From Parundibacterium terreum (lineage in GTDB: Bacteria; Pseudomonadota; Gammaproteobacteria; Burkholderiales; Burkholderiaceae_D), in NCBI RefSeq assembly GCF_014636315.1, contig NZ_BMED01000001.1, forward strand, positions 558,316 to 622,315: a stretch of 64,000 nucleotides of DNA. Reading direction: 5' to 3'. Below are positions 61,511-64,000 of the stretch, piece by piece (positions within the stretch are counted from its first letter, which is position 1; every line of letters starts with the position of its first letter). Both the position numbers and the translations under genes were made by a program. The notes under the pieces are model-generated. The model did not search any database, had not been told where the DNA came from, and saw only the letters and a program-made list of their open reading frames with translations.

Positions 61511-64000
61511 GTGTTCAACAAAATACTGATCGCCAATCGCGGTGAAATCGCTCTGCGTATACTGCGCGCCGCGCGCGACCTGGGCATAGCCAGCGTTGCC
61601 GTCTATGCGCAGGACGATGCCCATGCACTGCACGTGGCGAGCGCAGATCAGGCCATTGCGCTCAATGCCACCGGCGCCGCTGCCTATCTGGATGTCGCGA
61701 GGCTGATCAGCATCGCACAGGAAACCGGCTGCGACGCCATCCACCCCGGTTACGGCTTTCTCAGCGAACGCGCCGATTTTGCGCAAGCTTGCGCGGATGC
61801 AGGCATACGCTTCATCGGCCCCGATGCGGCCCACCTGGATATTTTCGGCGACAAGGCCAAGGCGCGCGAACTGGCACAGCAATGCAAGGTTCCGCTGATA
61901 CCGGGCACCGGCGCCGTCACGCTGGAACAGGCACAGGCGTTCTTTGCAGCTCTTCCTGCCGGTAACGGCGCAATGATCAAGGCCATAGGTGGAGGCGGCG
62001 GACGCGGCATGCGTGTGGTGCAGGATGCGGCAGAGCTACCGGCTGCCTACGCGCGCTGCGTGTCTGAGGCACATGCGGCATTTGGCGTGGACAGCGTCTA
62101 TCTGGAACGCCTGATCACGCATGCGCGGCATATAGAGATACAGATCGCAGGCGATGGCGATCAGGTCATGGCATTGGGCGACCGTGAATGCACCTTGCAA
62201 AGGCGCTTCCAAAAACTGGTGGAAATTGCGCCCAGCCCTACGCTGTCTGCGGAGCTTCGCCGCCGCATCACCGATGCGGCATTGGAGCTGGCGCGCCAGG
62301 TCCGCTACCGCAGCCTGGGAACTTTTGAGTTCCTCGTGGACGACAGCTCCGGCGACCTGCCCTTCGTTTTCATCGAAGCCAATCCCCGCCTGCAGGTAGA
62401 GCACACGGTAACGGAAGAAGTCACCGGCATCGACCTGGTGCAACTACAGATACGGATTGCCGCCGGCGATTCGTTGGCCGATTGCGGTCTTGACCCGTCT
62501 GCACCGCCACAACAGCAAGGCTTCGCGATGCAATTGCGCATCAATGCAGAAACTGTCGATGCCCAGGGCAATGCCTTTGCTTCCGGCGGCAGCCTGGAGC
62601 ATTTCGACCTGCCTTCCGGCCCCGGCGTGCGGGTGGATACGCACGGCTATGCTGGCTACGCACCGTCTCCCCATTACGATACCCTGCTGGCCAAGCTGAT
62701 CGTCAGCAGCCGCAGCCCGCAGTTTAGCGATCTCGTGCGCCGCGCGCGCCGGGTGCTGGACGAATGCCGCATCACAGGTATGGACACCAACCTGCCCCTG
62801 CTGAGGGCGCTGGCAGCACGGCCCGAGTTTGCTCCGCATGAAGTGCATACCCGTTTTGTTGAGCAGCATTTGCCGGAGCTATTGCAGGCCGCCGCAAAAA
62901 TGACAGACAAGCACGGCCCTACGCCTGCAGCAAAAAAGCTGACGGCCACGGCCTTGCAGCAGGAAGATTTTGACGACACCCTCATCACCTCACGTTCACC
63001 GATGCCCGCCAAGCTGGTACAGATTGCCGTCAAGGTGGGAGATACGGTCACGGCAAGGACCCAGCTTGCGGTGATAGAAGCAATGAAGATGGAGCATGTG
63101 GTGCTGGCGGAAAGCGCTGGCCGCATACTGGAAATCCGTGTGCAAGCCGGCGAATTCCTGTCGCAAGGCCAGGTCCTGATCCTGCTGGAACCGGTGGATG
63201 CAGAAGCCGCATCCCATTCGGAAGAACGCCAGGCAGACATAGAACATATCAGGCCGGACCTGCAAAAGATCATAGATCGGCACGCATACACATTGGATAT
63301 CAATCGGCCTGCCGCCGTGGACAAGCGCCACGCCCAGGGCGGCCGCACCGCCCGTGAAAACATTGCCGACCTGTGCGACGACGGCAGCTTTATCGAATAC
63401 GGCGCGCTGGCCATTGCAGCGCAGACCCGCCGCCGCACTATCGAAGACCTGATCGCCAATACCCCGGCAGACGGCATGGTCACCGGCCTGGGCAGCATCA
63501 ATGGCGCATTGTTCGGCGCGGAAAAATCGCGCTGCGCCGTACTGGCCTACGACTATACCGTGCTGGCCGGCACCCAGGGCATGCGCAACCACCACAAGAC
63601 CGATCGCCTGCTGGCGCTGGCGCACCAGCTCAAGGTACCGGTGGTGCTGTTTGCCGAAGGTGGCGGTGGCCGCCCCGGCGATACCGACATGCCCATCGTT
63701 GCCGGGCTGAACAATCATACCTTCAGCCAGTTTGCGGCACTGTCCGGCAAGGTGCCGGTAGTGGGCATCGTGCATGGCCGCTGCTTCGCGGGCAACGCCG
63801 CATTGCTGGGATGCAGCGACGTCATCATCGCCACCGCCAGCAGCAATATCGGCATGAGCGGCCCGGCCATGATAGAAGGCGGCGGGCTGGGAACCTACAG
63901 GCCGGAAGAGATCGGCCCCAGCAACGTACAGACGGCCAACGGCGTGATCGACATCCTGGTACCGGATGAGGCGCACGCGGTAAAAGCCGCCAAGCAATAC
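61511..64000 (+). CDS. Single-chain biotin-dependent acyl-CoA carboxylase (BC-BCCP-CT fusion), partial
   Basis: An open frame from a GTG start (AAGGA just upstream) to the right edge, 830 codons, incomplete. Biotin carboxylase covers residues 1-about 445: ILIANRGEIALRI, HPGYGFLSERADF, GGGGGRGMRVV, EANPRLQVEHTVTE. A biotin carrier follows with EAMKM, biotin Lys526. A carboxyltransferase part starts near 580 (ERQADIEHIRPDL, then GTQGMRNHHKTDRLL and GRCFAGNAALLG). The order BC-BCCP-CT on one chain is the long-chain acyl-CoA carboxylase type, not the usual split subunits. It likely carboxylates the CoA ester made by the preceding ligase. Confidence 0.85.
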   Translation, partial: MFNKILIANRGEIALRILRAARDLGIASVAVYAQDDAHALHVASADQAIALNATGAAAYLDVARLISIAQETGCDAIHPGYGFLSERADFAQACADAGIRFIGPDAAHLDIFGDKAKARELAQQCKVPLIPGTGAVTLEQAQAFFAALPAGNGAMIKAIGGGGGRGMRVVQDAAELPAAYARCVSEAHAAFGVDSVYLERLITHARHIEIQIAGDGDQVMALGDRECTLQRRFQKLVEIAPSPTLSAELRRRITDAALELARQVRYRSLGTFEFLVDDSSGDLPFVFIEANPRLQVEHTVTEEVTGIDLVQLQIRIAAGDSLADCGLDPSAPPQQQGFAMQLRINAETVDAQGNAFASGGSLEHFDLPSGPGVRVDTHGYAGYAPSPHYDTLLAKLIVSSRSPQFSDLVRRARRVLDECRITGMDTNLPLLRALAARPEFAPHEVHTRFVEQHLPELLQAAAKMTDKHGPTPAAKKLTATALQQEDFDDTLITSRSPMPAKLVQIAVKVGDTVTARTQLAVIEAMKMEHVVLAESAGRILEIRVQAGEFLSQGQVLILLEPVDAEAASHSEERQADIEHIRPDLQKIIDRHAYTLDINRPAAVDKRHAQGGRTARENIADLCDDGSFIEYGALAIAAQTRRRTIEDLIANTPADGMVTGLGSINGALFGAEKSRCAVLAYDYTVLAGTQGMRNHHKTDRLLALAHQLKVPVVLFAEGGGGRPGDTDMPIVAGLNNHTFSQFAALSGKVPVVGIVHGRCFAGNAALLGCSDVIIATASSNIGMSGPAMIEGGGLGTYRPEEIGPSNVQTANGVIDILVPDEAHAVKAAKQY

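Noticed and set aside
62996-63997. 333-codon minus-strand frame opposite the carboxylase
   Set aside because: The plus-strand frame carries biotin and carboxyltransferase motifs; the minus frame is a shadow.

Overview
The window looks like chromosomal DNA of a Gram-negative betaproteobacterium, most likely Burkholderiales / Oxalobacteraceae (Herminiimonas-Janthinobacterium type). This is inferred from gene content and style: a short ProQ/FinO protein, GcvA-type LysR regulators, a TonB-dependent receptor, COG4315 secreted proteins beside an ECF sigma factor, DUF1842 and DUF3563 proteins, and a single-chain acyl-CoA carboxylase. No rRNA, tRNA, CRISPR array, insertion sequence, integrase or phage gene was seen. 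The genes are tightly packed and short inverted repeats mark many transcript ends.

Region by region. 0-6.8 kb: the tail of a membrane protein, a ProQ/FinO RNA chaperone, phosphatidylserine synthase, a membrane GGDEF-EAL protein and the FetAB ABC exporter. 6.9-11.4 kb: an orphan minus-strand terminator, UppP, and a self-contained regulatory module made of an FHA-domain sigma-54 activator divergent from two overlapping DUF1842-type genes, with a -24/-12 promoter and TTTTACA/TGTAAAA repeats between them. 11.6-13.4 kb: a COG4315 secreted protein, an ECF sigma factor and its anti-sigma factor. 13.5-17 kb: small hypothetical proteins, a 2-keto-4-pentenoate hydratase/FAH-family enzyme and a DJ-1/PfpI protein. 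17.4-23.5 kb: a TonB-dependent receptor behind a LacI-type operator, a Sel1 lipoprotein and a 5'-nucleotidase-family lipoprotein behind a Pho-box-like repeat. 23.7-31.9 kb: a DHA2-type efflux pump, a Tat-exported M15/DUF882 peptidase-like protein, a 47-residue proline-rich protein, a left-handed beta-helix enzyme, two SDRs divergent from a LysR regulator, a MazG-like pyrophosphohydrolase, DsbA and a receiver-domain protein. 32-41.5 kb: an MHS-family transporter with an unusual leader, LysE, a chemoreceptor, a FliD-like protein, DUF3563, LysR and a thioesterase. 41.7-45.3 kb: an islet of small orphan proteins (DUF2971-like, YDDAxWH family, GNAT, membrane protein, DUF695) that looks accessory. 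45.5-53.4 kb: PPi-type phosphofructokinase, an acyltransferase, DUF3224, a fadH-NTF2-padR operon with a clear operator, a zinc-knuckle protein and a membrane-anchored receiver protein. 53.6-57.5 kb: an operon whose central gene fuses an FAD-linked oxidase to a methyltransferase. 57.7-64 kb: a substrate-binding protein and TetR divergent from an acyl-CoA ligase and a single-chain biotin-dependent acyl-CoA carboxylase that runs off the window.

The strongest candidates for undescribed biology are the FHA/sigma-54/DUF1842 module (8.1-10.9 kb), the oxidase-methyltransferase fusion operon (53.9-57.5 kb), the uORF-plus-hairpin leader of the MHS transporter (33.6-33.9 kb), and the TetR/ligase/carboxylase module at the right edge. 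All functional statements come from reading motifs and translations by eye. No database search was run, and no base composition was calculated.
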